Source: Globicephala melas
Taxonomy: Eukaryota > Chordata > Mammalia > Artiodactyla > Delphinidae
Direction of reading: 5' to 3'
Assembly: GCF_963455315.2 (NCBI RefSeq)
Contig: NW_027207213.1
Span: forward strand, 1,612,001-1,676,000
Length of the DNA stretch: 64,000 bases
Shown here: positions 63,193 to 64,000 of the stretch, in pieces
Layout of the letters: every line of letters starts with the position of its first letter
Position numbering within the stretch: the stretch's first letter is position 1
Program-made: the position numbers and the translations under genes
The notes under the pieces: model-generated
The model's input: only the letters and a program-made list of their open reading frames with translations
Database searches by the model: none
What the model was told of the DNA's origin: nothing

Positions 63193-64000
63193 ATAAGTGG
63201 AAGTGCCCTAGGCTCTGTTGCTTTGTTTTTTAGATGTTTCAGGAAACACCATACACTTCTCCCGAGTGGCTGTTGGCAATTTACATCCCGCCCATCAGCA
63301 TAACAAGGCTCCCAGTTCTCCATGGCCTGTCCTGCCTTTCTGGATTTTACACTTTTTTCAGATGGCCCTTTTGAACGGGGGCAAGTGAGACTTCATTGTA
63401 GTGCAGATTTCCTTTGCAAGCTTGCTTGGTTGGCCAAAAAGGGCGTATGCGTTTTTTCCTGAATATATTCAGGAAAAAACGCATACGCCCTTTTTGGCCA
63501 AGTGCATCATTGTGGACGTTCTGCCTCTTTTCCTATGCTTCAAATACATTTCCAGTCTACCTCCTGAAATCGGTTTCCTGCAATTCTGCCCCGCTTTCAA
63601 GTCCTCTTGGCAGCCTTACTTCAGTATATTTTTGGACGATAGCTGTCATTTATAACTCTGCAGGTTTGTGAATTACAGTGCCCCTGAGCTCCTTTCTTCA
63701 ACTCGCTTTCTTGTGAACTGGCCGCAACACCGCAGGATTGCTTCAGGCCCTAATCTTGTTCCGGCACGGCACGCTGAGCCTTTGGTTAATTCCTCTTCCT
63801 GGTGGGAAATGAGAGTTAAATTTGCCCGTCCAGACACCTCCAGCTAGTCTCTCATTGGTTCTCCCTATTCCTGTTCATCTTCCGCAGAAATTGCAAACTG
63901 GGCCAAACAGGAGGTTAAAGGCACTGACTCTCCAAGTCGGGAGAGTGTTAGTAAAGCGTCTGGAATGTTGCACCTGAGTACCAGGGGACGAGAACGGAGA
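63193..64000 (+). repeat. Satellite monomer M41 (class C, cut by the window end)
   Basis: The first 808 bp of a class C unit. It shares CC at offset 70-71, GAACGGGGGC, TTCAAATACATTTCC, TCTTGTTCC and CACCTGAG with M28. The palindrome at 63430-63501 is perfect. Confidence 0.97.

Larger units (their letters stand above)
1..64000. repeat. Tandem satellite array, about 1580-bp unit, 40 full copies plus a partial one
   Basis: The same sequence recurs head-to-tail through the whole window, always in the same orientation. Monomer starts, marked by ATAAGTGG, are spaced 1580 bp apart, apart from single-base losses in M1, M33, M36, M37, M38 and M40 and two in M39. Copies differ at scattered single bases. 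No unique DNA interrupts the array and it continues past both window ends. The unit length fits the common cetacean satellite of Delphinoidea, so I infer a dolphin-like genome; this rests on length and on the embedded mariner-like hairpin, not on alignment. No canonical CENP-B box was found in the unit by eye. No protein-coding gene can be supported anywhere in the array. Confidence 0.98.

Noticed and set aside
1..64000. CRISPR array
   Set aside because: The repeat unit is 1.58 kb with no unique spacers between repeats.
1..64000. CENP-B box or other centromere-protein site
   Set aside because: TTCG and CGAA occurrences in the unit, including the TTTTCGAAATTT variant, do not fit the CENP-B box core when read by eye on both strands. 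A motif scan could settle it.
1..64000. rRNA spacer or other gene-bearing tandem repeat
   Set aside because: No rRNA, tRNA, 5S or histone-like sequence was recognised in the unit.

Overview
The window is one continuous head-to-tail satellite array and contains no recognisable gene. A unit of about 1580 bp repeats from the first to the last base: 40 complete monomers and an 808-bp partial one. The array runs off both ends, and no flanking unique DNA, rRNA, tRNA, CRISPR or intact transposon is visible. I number monomers M1 to M41 from the motif ATAAGTGG at base 1; 'offset' means position inside a 1580-bp monomer.

Organism (inference): a mammal, most likely a delphinoid cetacean (dolphin, porpoise or killer whale group). 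The unit length matches the known common cetacean satellite, described as about 1579-1580 bp in killer whale and relatives and longer (about 1.75 kb) in other whales. Each unit also carries a 72-bp palindrome whose ends (GGTTGGCCAAAAAG) resemble mariner-derived hairpin elements of cetartiodactyl genomes. I recall both facts from knowledge and have not checked them by alignment.

Layout: M1-M35 (1-55298) are very similar copies, nearly all exactly 1580 bp, that sort by shared variants into five classes (A-E). Class order from M1 to M41 is: mixed, A A A, B B C D E, A A A A, C B C E E C D E E D E, A B B C E E, A B, mixed, B-like, B, five F, then C. Multi-monomer blocks recur at whole-unit distances of 9, 12 and 21 monomers. 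M36-M40 (about 55.5-62.9 kb) are a divergent island (class F) with many indels and a two-monomer higher-order period. M41 (from 63193) returns to the main family and closely matches M28.

Per-monomer structure: a perfect or near-perfect 72-bp palindrome at offset 238-309, a 7-bp-stem hairpin at offset 735-754, and an 86-bp exon-like segment at offset 1352-1437 flanked by good splice-site look-alikes. Much of the variation between copies is C-to-T or G-to-A at CpG sites, which suggests germline methylation. The short open frames that recur in every unit look like by-products of the repeat, not genes.
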